Shown here piece by piece: positions 1-6,718 of a stretch of DNA of 10,111 nucleotides. The position numbers were made by a program, and so were the translations under genes. The first letter of the stretch is position 1. The number at the start of each line of letters is the position of its first letter. Source of the stretch: Gammaproteobacteria bacterium (GTDB lineage: Bacteria > Pseudomonadota > Gammaproteobacteria > HK1); the NCBI GenBank assembly GCA_020444775.1, contig JAGRHX010000617.1:1-10111 (forward strand). The letters run 5' to 3'. Below the pieces are notes generated by a model. The model was given only the letters and a program-made list of their open reading frames with translations. It made no database searches and was not told where the DNA came from.

Positions 1-201
1 CTTACCACACCATTTCACCCTTACCAAATTAATGGCGGTATCTTTCTGTTGCACTTTCCGTGGGCTCGCGCCCCCCAGGCGTTACCTGGCACCCTGCCCT
101 GTGGAGCCCGGACTTTCCTCCATTCCCGAATCGGCATTCCCAACCGGCATTCCCGGAGGGGCGTGTCGTCTCGCGAAACAGCGACTGTCTGTCCGACTCC
201 C
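1..201 (-). ncRNA. rnpB: RNase P RNA (M1 RNA), 5' part, cut by window edge
   Basis: Catalytic RNA of ribonuclease P, which removes 5' leaders from tRNA precursors together with the RnpA protein. Read on the minus strand, the region carries the hallmark conserved blocks in the right order: a P1/P2-like start resembling E. coli (GACAGACAGTCGC, near 195-181), GAGGAAAGTCCGGGCTCC (120-103), AGGGTGCCAGGTAACGCC (95-78), GTGCAACAGAAA (54-43) and GGTAAGGGTGAAA (25-13). These match the bacterial type A RNA as I remember it from E. coli. The 5' end is placed at about 199-203 by alignment to the E. coli start, so it is good to a few bases. The 3' part, with the rest of the catalytic domain and the terminator, lies beyond base 1. 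The P3 region (about 168-121) contains a repeated GGGAATGCCG element. The position downstream of rsmI on the same strand matches the Pseudomonas arrangement rsmI-rnpB-mraZ. Confidence 0.96.
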
Positions 202-210
202 GCACAACAT

Positions 211-239
211 ATTGTGAGGTTGCACCAGACACAACGCAA
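211..239 (-). promoter_or_regulatory. Possible sigma-70 promoter of rnpB
   Basis: On the minus strand, TTGCGT (239-234) and CACAAT (216-211) are separated by 17 bp, and the -10 box ends about 8-10 bases before the inferred rnpB 5' end. The -10 matches consensus at 4 of 6 positions and the -35 at 3 of 6. An overlapping alternative -10 is CAATAT (214-209). The position is right for a stable-RNA promoter, but the boxes are weak and the RNA start is itself only inferred. Confidence 0.4.
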
Positions 240-490
240 TACCATGTGGTCTGGATATTCGGTCAGCCTGACAGTGCGTAGCCTCGGATGAATTCGATAC
301 CGACCGGGCATGACGACATTTCGCGCAACCTGGCCAATACATCCCACTCGGGATACACATACAGGCAATGTTCAGGGCAGGCATGCGGAGCGAAATACAG
401 CGGCTCGAGGAACTAATCTGATATCCGGTACGCTGCGGCGTCCGAGAAAATGATCACTCAGCAGAATCGACCGGCGGCGATTGCCCAAAT

Positions 491-519
491 AGAACGAGTG
501 ACGAATGAAAACTCGTTCT
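491..519 (-). terminator. Inverted repeat downstream of rsmI, possible terminator
   Basis: Perfect 9-bp arms AGAACGAGT (491-499) and ACTCGTTCT (511-519) flank an 11-nt loop, 31 bp past the rsmI stop. On the minus strand the hairpin is followed by ATTTGGG, not a clear U-tract, so it would be at best a weak intrinsic terminator or an RNA-end stabilising hairpin separating rsmI from rnpB. Confidence 0.35.
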
Positions 520-549
520 CGCTACAGGCACCGACACTGCGGGACCGGT

Positions 550-1524
550 TCAGTCGTCCGGCCCGTGCCCCGTGAGCGACAGGGCAAGCCGATACGCATG
601 GTTGCGGCGTGCGCCGGTCAATCGCGCGGCCAGCGAGGCGGCCTGCGCAGGTGGCAGCTCTTCCAACAGGACCTGCAGGGTCCGCGTCAGCGCCGCCAGG
701 GCGCGATCGTCATCATCCTGCCGAGCACCTTCGACCACGATCACGAACTCACCACGACACCGTTGCGAGTCAGCGAAGGTGCCGGCGAGCGTCGCCAACG
801 GCGCCCGCAAGGACTCCTCGTGGAGCTTGGTCAGCTCCCGCGCGATGAGGCCTAGACGTTCCCCGCCCATGCACGCGACCATGTCGGTCAAGGTCTGGGC
901 GACACGATGCGGCGCTTCATAGAAGACCAGGGTCTCGTCGACCTCGGCCAGCTCCCGCAGACGCGCGATACGCTGACCCGATCGGGCTGGCAGAAAGCCC
1001 TCGAATCGAAAGCGGTCGGTCGGCAGCCCACTGACACTCAAGGCGGCGACCATCGCACAGGGCCCGGGTATCGGCACCACGGGATGGCCGGCCTCACGCG
1101 CCGCTCGCACCAGGCGGTATCCGGGGTCGCTGATGAGCGGCGTGCCCGCGTCACTGACCAGCGCGATACGCTCACCCCGCTCGAGCGCGGCGAGCAGCGT
1201 GCCCACGTGACGTTCCTCGTTGTGGTCGGTCACAGCCTGCATCCGCTGCTTGATGCCATGTCTGGACAGCAGCCGAGCGGTGATGCGGGTGTCCTCGACC
1301 AGCAACCTGTCGACCGTCCCGAGGATCCGGATGGCGCGCGTGCCGAGGTCTTCCAGATTGCCGATCGGCGTGGCCACGACGTAGAGCGTTCCCCGCTCCT
1401 GAGCGGTGCTCCGGTCGCTATCGATCGACTCACTCCGGTCTCTCGCACCGTCCCGGTCGAGGCTAGCCTGCTCGGGAAACGCAGCTTCATGAGAGTTTCC
1501 CGTGTCGTGCGGGGATGTGCTCAT
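550..1524 (-). CDS. rsmI: 16S rRNA (cytidine1402-2'-O)-methyltransferase RsmI
   Basis: Cytoplasmic SAM-dependent enzyme that 2'-O-methylates C1402 in the decoding centre of 16S rRNA, together with the RsmH N4-methylation of the same base. The 324-residue product has the tetrapyrrole-methylase-like fold with clear RsmI signatures: VATPIGNLEDL (50-60), VEDTR (76-80), LVSDAGTPLISDPGYRLV (122-139), PGPCA (154-158), FEGFLPA (174-180), FYEAPHR (201-207) and ARELTK (228-233). The C-terminal 50 residues form the usual small helical domain. It is about 40 residues longer than E. coli RsmI (286 aa), all at the N-terminus, where residues 1-43 are polar and low in conservation. No later ATG, GTG or TTG lies before the conserved GTLYVVATP core, so I keep the ATG at 1524 although its ribosome site is weak. 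It is transcribed divergently from lpoA, as in E. coli (yraL/yraM). Confidence 0.97.
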   Translation of the reverse strand: MSTSPHDTGNSHEAAFPEQASLDRDGARDRSESIDSDRSTAQERGTLYVVATPIGNLEDLGTRAIRILGTVDRLLVEDTRITARLLSRHGIKQRMQAVTDHNEERHVGTLLAALERGERIALVSDAGTPLISDPGYRLVRAAREAGHPVVPIPGPCAMVAALSVSGLPTDRFRFEGFLPARSGQRIARLRELAEVDETLVFYEAPHRVAQTLTDMVACMGGERLGLIARELTKLHEESLRAPLATLAGTFADSQRCRGEFVIVVEGARQDDDDRALAALTRTLQVLLEELPPAQAASLAARLTGARRNHAYRLALSLTGHGPDD

Positions 1525-1869
1525 GAAGTCAACGACCTACGTCGTCCACTTCGGGGGCACATCTCGGTGCCACCCGGGAAAGTCTGATAGGCGTTTCCAT
1601 ATTGGTCGTCCACCAAGGTCATCCAGAGATCGTCGTCCAGAGTTCCGGCAGCCACGCATCGGGAGCCGCGACACCGCCACGTCTGGCAGACTCACCTACG
1701 ACCGACGCGCGCTCGAGCCTACGCGTGAATCGACCCGGTCTTGCACGCTTCGGGCGGTGGCCAGACACCTGGCTACCGGTTCTCTGGCATCATAAGCGCG
1801 ATCCGCACCCGGTCGGCGCGCGTCACCGACCGATTTTGATCCTGACTCGAGCAGCCCGACGGACAGCCC
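1525..1869. other. Divergent intergenic region rsmI / lpoA
   Basis: About 345 bp between the two divergent starts. It must hold the promoters of rsmI (minus) and lpoA (plus), but I found no pair of boxes good enough to call. A TTGCAC at 1741-1746 lacks a fitting -10, and the CATAAG at 1791-1796 lacks a fitting -35. In the lpoA frame a TGA at 1843-1845 sets the upstream limit of that gene. Open frames crossing this region show no recognisable protein features. Confidence 0.6.
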
Positions 1870-3957
1870 GTGACAATAACAGCGACCTTCGACTCCAGCC
1901 GTACGCAGCCGACCCGGCTCCATGCTCCGCTCCCGGTCGGTCGCCGGGATGTTGCGCGCAGGCCTGCGGGCTTTACAGGTGCTCTGACGTCCTTCAGGTG
2001 CGTCCTGACGCGCATCGATGGCGCGCATGGCCGGTCGCGGTGGCAATCGTCGCTGGCCCATCTGTCCGTCGCGGGGCTGCTGATGCTGAGCCTCGCCGGC
2101 TGCGCGCCACCACCATCGCAGCCTTCGGTTCCCGACCAACAGCGTATTTCATTGGAGGCACCGGCACGCTCACTGCTGGCCGAAAACCGCAAGGCGGATG
2201 CAGCGCGCGCCTACCTGCGCGCAGCCGAGCAAGCCCCCATGCCGCTGGCCGCCGAGTTCCGAGTCCTGGCCGCCGAGCACTTTCTCGATGCCGGCGAAAG
2301 CGGCTCGGCGCTGAGGGCCCTTGAACCGGATGCCGGCAAGACGCTGCCGGTGTCGCTGGTGAACCGTCACTACATGGTCCGGGCGGGTGTGGCTCTGGAC
2401 CGAGGCGATCCAGTTGCGAGCCTGCGCGCCCTCGATGCGGTGGCCGGCGGCGATCTGAGCGGCAGCGATGCAGCACGTTTCTACGCGATTCGAGCCGGTG
2501 CCCTGGAGCTCAACAACGACCCCATGGGAGCCTTGCATGCGCTCACCAGGCGCAGCACCTTGCTGCCCCCGGCAAGCCCTGAACTACGTGCCAACGACGA
2601 GTCCATCTGGCGGTTGCTCGGCCGAACCCCCGAGAGCGTGCTTCGCGCACAACCGGTCCGGCCACCCGAGACATTGAGCGGCTGGCTGGAGCTACGTCGG
2701 CTGGCATCCAGCAACTCGGCATCACCCGAGCAGTTCCAGCTCGCACTCGACGCCTGGCGCCGTGCCTACCCCGGACACCCAGCCAACGCCTCGGTGCTCG
2801 CCTCGATAGAGGACACCATCCGGAATCAGAGCGCGGTGGCCACGAGGGTGGCACTGTTCGTCCCTCTGAGCGGTGATTTCGCGCCTGCCGGCCAGGCCAT
2901 CCGTGACGGTTTCGAGGCAGCTTGGGAGACCGACGCGGGCAACCCGCAGCGTCCGACCTTCGTGCCGCTGAACTCGGACGTTGGCGACATTGCCAGCGCG
3001 TACGCGACGGCGGTTGCACAAGGCGCGGACTTCGTCGTCGGTCCGGTGCGCAAGGAGCTGGTCGGTGCCCTGTACCGCAGCGGCGTCATCAGCGTGCCGA
3101 CGTTGCTGCTGAACGAGCTCGAGGATGGCGGCGACCTGGCGGCGAACATCGAGCAGCTCGCACCGACCTTCGAGTTCTCGCTCTCGGCCGAGGGTGAAGC
3201 ACGCGAGGTCGCGCGCAAGGCCTTTGCCGATGGCCACGTGCGTGCCGCGACCCTGGTACCGGTTGGCGAGTGGGGTGACCGGGTCGAAGCCGCATTCATC
3301 GACCAGTGGCAGGCGCTCGGCGGCGTCGCGGTGACCTCGGTTCGAATCCCCGAGGAAGCAGAAGCGCTGTCCGACGTGATCAAGGACCTGCTCGGTCTGT
3401 CACAGAGCGAGGCACGCACGCGCCGGCTACGCGACGCGCTCAGCCGCAGGCTCGCACACCAGGCCAGTGCACGCGCGGATATCGACTTCCTGTTCCTGGC
3501 CGCATTCCCGGATGTCGCGCGCCAGGTCAAGCCGCTGCTGCTGTTCCACCGTGCCGCTGACCTGCCAGTCTACGCGACCTCACATGCGTACTCAGGCAGA
3601 CCGGACCCGGAACGCGACCAGGACATCGAAGGCGTCATCTTCGGCGACATGCCCTGGACCCTGGATCCGGCGCGGACGGCGGTCGGTCAGTCGCTCCGGG
3701 AACGTTGGCCGAATGCGCCGTCCAGTCTGCTGCGCCTGTACGCGTTTGGTGCCGACGCGTACGCCCTGGTCGGCCAGGTACGACGGCTCCGGGCCAACCC
3801 CGAGGACGTGTACCCTGGCATCAGCGGTCACTTGAGCGTTCAGGCCGACGGCCGGGTCCGACGTGGCTTGAGTTTCGCAACCATCGAGCAGGGCATGGCC
3901 CAGCCACTGGATCAGCGTGAGGTAGAGCCACCCTTGCCTCCCACGCGCAGATTCTGA
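1870..3957 (+). CDS. lpoA: Penicillin-binding protein activator LpoA (outer-membrane lipoprotein)
   Basis: Outer-membrane lipoprotein that reaches through the periplasm and activates a class A peptidoglycan synthase (PBP1A in E. coli). The 695-residue reading frame has a hydrophobic segment ending in a lipobox, SLAHLSVAGLLMLSLAGC, with the lipidated Cys at 78. Residues about 95-320 are helical and Ala/Leu-rich, as in the N-terminal TPR-like domain. Residues about 325-680 are the LppC/periplasmic-binding-like domain: TRVALFVPLSGDFAPAGQAI (325-344), FVVGPVRKELV (388-398), FEFSLSAEGEAR (434-445), IDFLFLAAFPDVARQVKPLL (538-557), LPVYATSHAYSG (565-576), FGDMPW (591-596) and LYAFGADAY (623-631). 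The mature part, about 618 aa, is normal in length. The start is doubtful: the GTG at 1870 is the only conventional start between the in-frame stop at 1843 and Met72, it has no good ribosome site, and it puts about 60 residues before the hydrophobic core. First gene of the envelope run. Confidence 0.94.
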   Translation: MTITATFDSSRTQPTRLHAPLPVGRRDVARRPAGFTGALTSFRCVLTRIDGAHGRSRWQSSLAHLSVAGLLMLSLAGCAPPPSQPSVPDQQRISLEAPARSLLAENRKADAARAYLRAAEQAPMPLAAEFRVLAAEHFLDAGESGSALRALEPDAGKTLPVSLVNRHYMVRAGVALDRGDPVASLRALDAVAGGDLSGSDAARFYAIRAGALELNNDPMGALHALTRRSTLLPPASPELRANDESIWRLLGRTPESVLRAQPVRPPETLSGWLELRRLASSNSASPEQFQLALDAWRRAYPGHPANASVLASIEDTIRNQSAVATRVALFVPLSGDFAPAGQAIRDGFEAAWETDAGNPQRPTFVPLNSDVGDIASAYATAVAQGADFVVGPVRKELVGALYRSGVISVPTLLLNELEDGGDLAANIEQLAPTFEFSLSAEGEAREVARKAFADGHVRAATLVPVGEWGDRVEAAFIDQWQALGGVAVTSVRIPEEAEALSDVIKDLLGLSQSEARTRRLRDALSRRLAHQASARADIDFLFLAAFPDVARQVKPLLLFHRAADLPVYATSHAYSGRPDPERDQDIEGVIFGDMPWTLDPARTAVGQSLRERWPNAPSSLLRLYAFGADAYALVGQVRRLRANPEDVYPGISGHLSVQADGRVRRGLSFATIEQGMAQPLDQREVEPPLPPTRRF

Positions 3958-4103
3958 CCGACCTGGGGATGTATCGGCTCAGCACTCCGGCAGCGGCGTC
4001 GGAAAGCCTTTGCCCGGTACTGGAAGTCTTCAGGTTCGACCGCGACAGCAACTCCGGTCGAGGCTCGTCGGAACGGGCCAGGGCTCAACGAGAACGGACA
4101 CTC

Positions 4104-4475
4104 ATGTCGTCAGGAACGAACACCCGCGCGGTCACCGGCCGAAAGGCCGAGCGTGTCGCGCGGCGCTTGCTGGAGCGGCATGGGCTCAAAACCATCCGTA
4201 CCAACTACAGTTGTCCACTCGGTGAGATCGACCTCATCATGCGTGATGCCAACGAGCTGGTGTTCGTGGAGGTGCGCGCTCGTGCCGACAATGCCTGGGT
4301 CAGCGCTGGTGAGAGCATCGGCAGACAGAAGCAACGCCGCCTGCTCGCGGCTGCCGAGCACTACCTCTATCGCGCGCGCTGGCCGTCGCTACCGCCGTGT
4401 CGCTTCGATGTCGTCCTGGTCACAACTGGAAATGAAGGTTATCGGGTAGAGTGGCTGCGGGATGCGTTCCGATGA
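4104..4475 (+). CDS. yraN: YraN family (UPF0102) putative endonuclease-fold protein
   Basis: Small protein of the UPF0102 family, which has a restriction-endonuclease-like fold; its cellular role is not settled as far as I know. The 123 residues match the family throughout: G12-x-x-AE16 at the start of helix 1, LLERHGLK (22-29), GEIDLIMRD (40-48), FVEVRAR (54-60), QKQRRLLAAAEHYL (75-88) and CRFDVV (99-104). The acidic residues E16, D43 and E56 are in the arrangement expected for a metal-binding nuclease core. I chose the ATG at 4104 because it gives the usual family length (E. coli YraN 131 aa). An upstream ATG at 3969 would add 45 residues that resemble nothing in the family. No strong ribosome site is visible. 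It sits between lpoA (146 bp upstream) and gmhA, the same order as in E. coli. Confidence 0.93.
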   Translation: MSSGTNTRAVTGRKAERVARRLLERHGLKTIRTNYSCPLGEIDLIMRDANELVFVEVRARADNAWVSAGESIGRQKQRRLLAAAEHYLYRARWPSLPPCRFDVVLVTTGNEGYRVEWLRDAFR

Positions 4476-4644
4476 TTGCTACGGAGAATGCTACGGACCA
4501 ATGCACCGAGGTCTACCTCGAGCCGCCGTCCCTGCGTGCGGTGCGCATCGGTTCGGTGTCTGTCGTTCGCAATTCAGGACCGGCTCTGGTCACCCGGCAA
4601 CCGCGATCGTCCCGGCGTGATATCTGCTTTGGAGTGATCCCTGG

Positions 4645-5244
4645 ATGAGCCGGCTGGCGCACATCGACGAGTTGTTCGAAGCGAGTATCGCGGCAAAACA
4701 AGCCGCGCAACGCGTATTGACGGGTCCGATTGACAAGGCCGCACAGCTGCTCGTCCAGGCGCTCGCATCTGGCGGCAAGATCATGGCCTGCGGCAATGGC
4801 GGTTCCGCCGCCGACAGCCAGCATTTCGCGGCCGAGTTGCTGAATCGCTTCGAGCTCGAGCGCGCGCCGCTACCCGCTATAGCCCTGACCACGGACAGTT
4901 CGACCATCACGTCGATCGGAAACGACTTCGGCTACGATGATGTGTTCGTCCGTCAGCTCCTCGGGTTGGGCAAGCCCGGCGATGTGTTGCTCGCGATCTC
5001 GACCAGCGGCGGGTCCGCCAATATCTGTCGAGCTATCGATACCGCGCACGAACTCGGACTACGCTGCATCCTGCTGTCCGGCCGTGACGGAGGCGCCGCG
5101 GCCGGCAGATTGAGCAGCGATGACATAGAGCTGAGGGTTCCGGCCAGCAACACGGCCCGCATTCAGGAAGTGCATATACTCATTCTTCACATCCTGTGTG
5201 GAATCATCGATCAGTGGTGTACGCAAGGAGACAACCAGCGATGA
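4645..5244 (+). CDS. gmhA: Phosphoheptose isomerase GmhA (SIS domain)
   Basis: Cytoplasmic isomerase turning sedoheptulose 7-phosphate into D-glycero-D-manno-heptose 7-phosphate, the first step of ADP-heptose synthesis for the LPS inner core. The 199-residue product is a single SIS domain: CGNGGSAADSQHFAAELLNR (49-68), LPAIALTTDSSTITSIGND (76-94), GDVLLAISTSGGSANI (112-127), SGRDGGAAAG (145-154) and ARIQEVHILILHIL (171-184). The slot after yraN is held in E. coli by DiaA, a GmhA paralogue that promotes DnaA assembly and lacks the catalytic Glu. Here Glu64 and His177, which align with the E. coli GmhA catalytic pair (E65/H180), are both present, so I favour the active isomerase; a DiaA-like second role cannot be excluded. 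The ATG at 4645 has GGAG at 4631-4634 ten bases upstream. The stop overlaps the dolP start by four bases (ATGA). Confidence 0.93.
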   Translation: MSRLAHIDELFEASIAAKQAAQRVLTGPIDKAAQLLVQALASGGKIMACGNGGSAADSQHFAAELLNRFELERAPLPAIALTTDSSTITSIGNDFGYDDVFVRQLLGLGKPGDVLLAISTSGGSANICRAIDTAHELGLRCILLSGRDGGAAAGRLSSDDIELRVPASNTARIQEVHILILHILCGIIDQWCTQGDNQR

Positions 5245-5852
5245 AGTCCTCGATCGCAAGCACCATCGGCTCGGCCAGGACCCTGCTATGCGTGGTCGCT
5301 ACCGTGGTCCTGTTGCAGGGCTGCGTCGCCGCAGTAGGCGCGGGTGCGGGTGCCGCAGCCTACACCGCCTACAACCGTCGCAGCCCCGGAGCCGTGATCG
5401 ACGATCAGATCATCGAGGTCACGGCCTACAACACGCTCGCCAGCGATACCGAGCTGTATGAGCAGAGCCACGTACAGGTGACCAGCTACAACAACGTCGT
5501 GCTGTTGACCGGCGAAGCTCCGACCGAGACGCTGCGGCTACGCGCCGAGTCCCTCGTATCCGGGGTGGACAAGGTCCGGCGGGTGTTCAACGAGCTCAGC
5601 GTGGCCGCACCCAGCTCCTACGTGACGCGCTCCGGCGACACCTGGATTACGGCCAAGGTAAAGACCAATCTGTTCGGCCAGATGAGTCTCGAGGCGTCGC
5701 AAGTGAAGGTGACGACCACCAATGGCATCGTCTATCTGATGGGTCTGGTCACACCAGCCGAAGCAGAGCAGGCGACCGAGGTGGCGCGCCGGGTCAGCGG
5801 CGTGCAACGCGTGGTGAAGCTGTTCGAGTACGTCGACCCGGCGAAGACTTGA
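5241..5852 (+). CDS. dolP: Two-BON-domain outer-membrane lipoprotein DolP (YraP)
   Basis: Outer-membrane lipoprotein of the DolP/YraP family, which in E. coli binds anionic phospholipid and supports outer-membrane integrity and septal peptidoglycan remodelling. The 203-residue product has a short charged start, a hydrophobic core and the lipobox LLQGC with Cys28. The +2 residue is Val, not Asp, which favours transport to the outer membrane. BON domain 1 spans about 54-122 and BON domain 2 about 131-197, with the very conserved DTWITAKVKTNL (133-144), VKVTTTNGIVYLMGLVTPAE (155-174) and RRVSGVQRVV (183-192). The ATG at 5241 is chosen over the in-frame ATG at 5196 because it gives a normal signal peptide and has AAGGAG (5225-5230) ten bases upstream. 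It overlaps the gmhA stop, so the two are probably translationally coupled. Confidence 0.95.
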   Translation: MKSSIASTIGSARTLLCVVATVVLLQGCVAAVGAGAGAAAYTAYNRRSPGAVIDDQIIEVTAYNTLASDTELYEQSHVQVTSYNNVVLLTGEAPTETLRLRAESLVSGVDKVRRVFNELSVAAPSSYVTRSGDTWITAKVKTNLFGQMSLEASQVKVTTTNGIVYLMGLVTPAEAEQATEVARRVSGVQRVVKLFEYVDPAKT

Positions 5853-5900
5853 GCCGCCGTTCAAGATCATCGACCGGCGCGGATTGACCGATCCCATCCC

Positions 5901-6224
5901 ATGAGCAACGCGCTTCTTGGTCTGCTGGCCGTTTGTCTGAGCGTCATGGTGTGGCGCGGCTATACGCGCACTCGGGAGCGCGCGTTGGCGATATGCACAC
6001 GGGTCTGCGCGCAGGAGTCGGTCCAGCTTCTCGACCAGACCGTGTCCCTGAATCGCGCCCGTCCGCAGCTCGGAGCGGGCCGACCATGCCTGCAGCTTTG
6101 GTTCAATTTCGAGTTCAGCCGCTATGGCACCGACCGCGAAGTTGGCGTGCTGATCCTGGAGTGTGGCCGGCTGACAACCGTCGTCTGGCCACCTATCCGG
6201 CAACCGGAGCCCGGTCAGCCCTGA
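5901..6224 (+). CDS. DUF3301 domain-containing small membrane protein
   Basis: A 107-residue protein of unknown function. Residues 3-18 are hydrophobic (NALLGLLAVCLSVMVW), followed by an Arg-rich stretch (RGYTRTRERALA), which suggests a single N-terminal membrane helix with the rest in the cytoplasm by the positive-inside rule. The body shows the pattern I associate with DUF3301: CAQESVQLLDQTVSL (36-50), a central Arg-containing segment, FNFEFSRYGTDRE (68-80) and VLILECGRL (83-91). Four cysteines (12, 32, 36, 63) precede a fifth at 88. It begins 48 bp after dolP on the same strand, so it is likely the last gene of the run. The ribosome site is poor. The Pro-rich tail ends 22 bp before the convergent sspB stop. 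The gene call is firm; no role can be given. Confidence 0.8.
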   Translation: MSNALLGLLAVCLSVMVWRGYTRTRERALAICTRVCAQESVQLLDQTVSLNRARPQLGAGRPCLQLWFNFEFSRYGTDREVGVLILECGRLTTVVWPPIRQPEPGQP

Positions 6225-6246
6225 TTCGGCCGCAGCGGTGGCCGGG

Positions 6247-6666
6247 CTACTTGACCAGCTTGAGGGTAGGACGACCTTTGGCCGATTCGGAGCCGGACGG
6301 TCCGGAGCCATCATCAGGCGACTGCGGTCCCGGAGAATCCGGCCCGCCAGGACCGTCCGGTTCCTCGGGAAAGGTCATACCCGCACCGTTCTCGCGGGCG
6401 AACACCGCCAACACGCAATCGGTCGGAAAGGAGACCTGATGAGGTGTCCCCGCAAAGCGAGCCTGGAATTCGACCAGCTCGTTACCCAGGGAGAGCTCAC
6501 GCACCGCGCTGGGCGACACGTTGAGCACGATCCGACCTTCCTGAACGTACTGCATCGGCACATGCACGGTGTCCGCATCGACCCGCACGAGGACCTGAGG
6601 CGTCATGTTGTTATCGATGATCCAATCATAGAGTGCGCGGACGAAGTACGGGCGAGTAGGCGTCAT
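6247..6666 (-). CDS. sspB: ClpXP protease specificity-enhancing factor SspB
   Basis: Cytoplasmic adaptor that binds ssrA-tagged, ribosome-stalled polypeptides (and in E. coli RseA fragments) and hands them to ClpXP. The 139-residue product has the folded substrate-binding domain at 1-98: PTRPYFVRALYDWIIDNNMT (3-22), VHVPMQYVQEGRIVLNVSP (34-52), LVEFQARFAGTPHQVSFP (64-81) and VLAVFARENGAGM (85-97). A flexible Gly/Pro/Ser/Asp linker (about 100-130) follows, and the tail ends in GRPTLKLVK, equivalent to the E. coli ClpX-docking tail GRPALRVVK. The ATG at 6666 is chosen over one at 6729: it matches the family N-terminus and has AGGGG (6678-6674) seven bases upstream, while the longer form would overlap the end of sspA. 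It lies 52 bp downstream of sspA, and is likely cotranscribed. Confidence 0.97.
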   Translation of the reverse strand: MTPTRPYFVRALYDWIIDNNMTPQVLVRVDADTVHVPMQYVQEGRIVLNVSPSAVRELSLGNELVEFQARFAGTPHQVSFPTDCVLAVFARENGAGMTFPEEPDGPGGPDSPGPQSPDDGSGPSGSESAKGRPTLKLVK

Positions 6667-6718
6667 CCAGTATCCCCTGGCGGCGAAATCTGCTTCACGT
6701 TGTGACTGCCGCGCCGCA

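Larger units (their letters stand above)
202..549. other. Intergenic gap between rsmI and rnpB, no gene seen
   Basis: About 350 bp between the rsmI stop and the rnpB start. The short open frames here run into rnpB or show no recognisable protein features, so I read none as genes. The only structures I can support are the possible rnpB promoter at its left end and a 9-bp inverted repeat just past the rsmI stop. The stretch from about 240 to 490 shows nothing I recognise. Confidence 0.6.

Noticed and set aside
907..1587. Plus-strand open frame of 226 codons
   Set aside because: It is antisense to rsmI, whose protein is clearly conserved; the antisense product shows no family features. Long shadow frames are usual in GC-rich DNA.
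3335..3355. tRNA T-arm lookalike (GGTTCGAATCCCC with flanking pairs)
   Set aside because: It lies inside lpoA in frame (codons for S-V-R-I-P-E), no acceptor, D or anticodon arms fit around it, and the reading frame is conserved protein.
3969..4103. N-terminal extension of YraN from an ATG at 3969
   Set aside because: The added 45 residues match nothing in the family, and the ATG at 4104 gives the normal length.
4451..4648. Small open frame spanning the yraN-gmhA gap
   Set aside because: It overlaps both neighbours, has no ribosome site and no recognisable sequence pattern.
6227..6244. Short hairpin CGGCC/GGCCG between the convergent stops of the DUF3301 gene and sspB
   Set aside because: Only five pairs with an eight-base loop and no T-tract; too weak to call a terminator.
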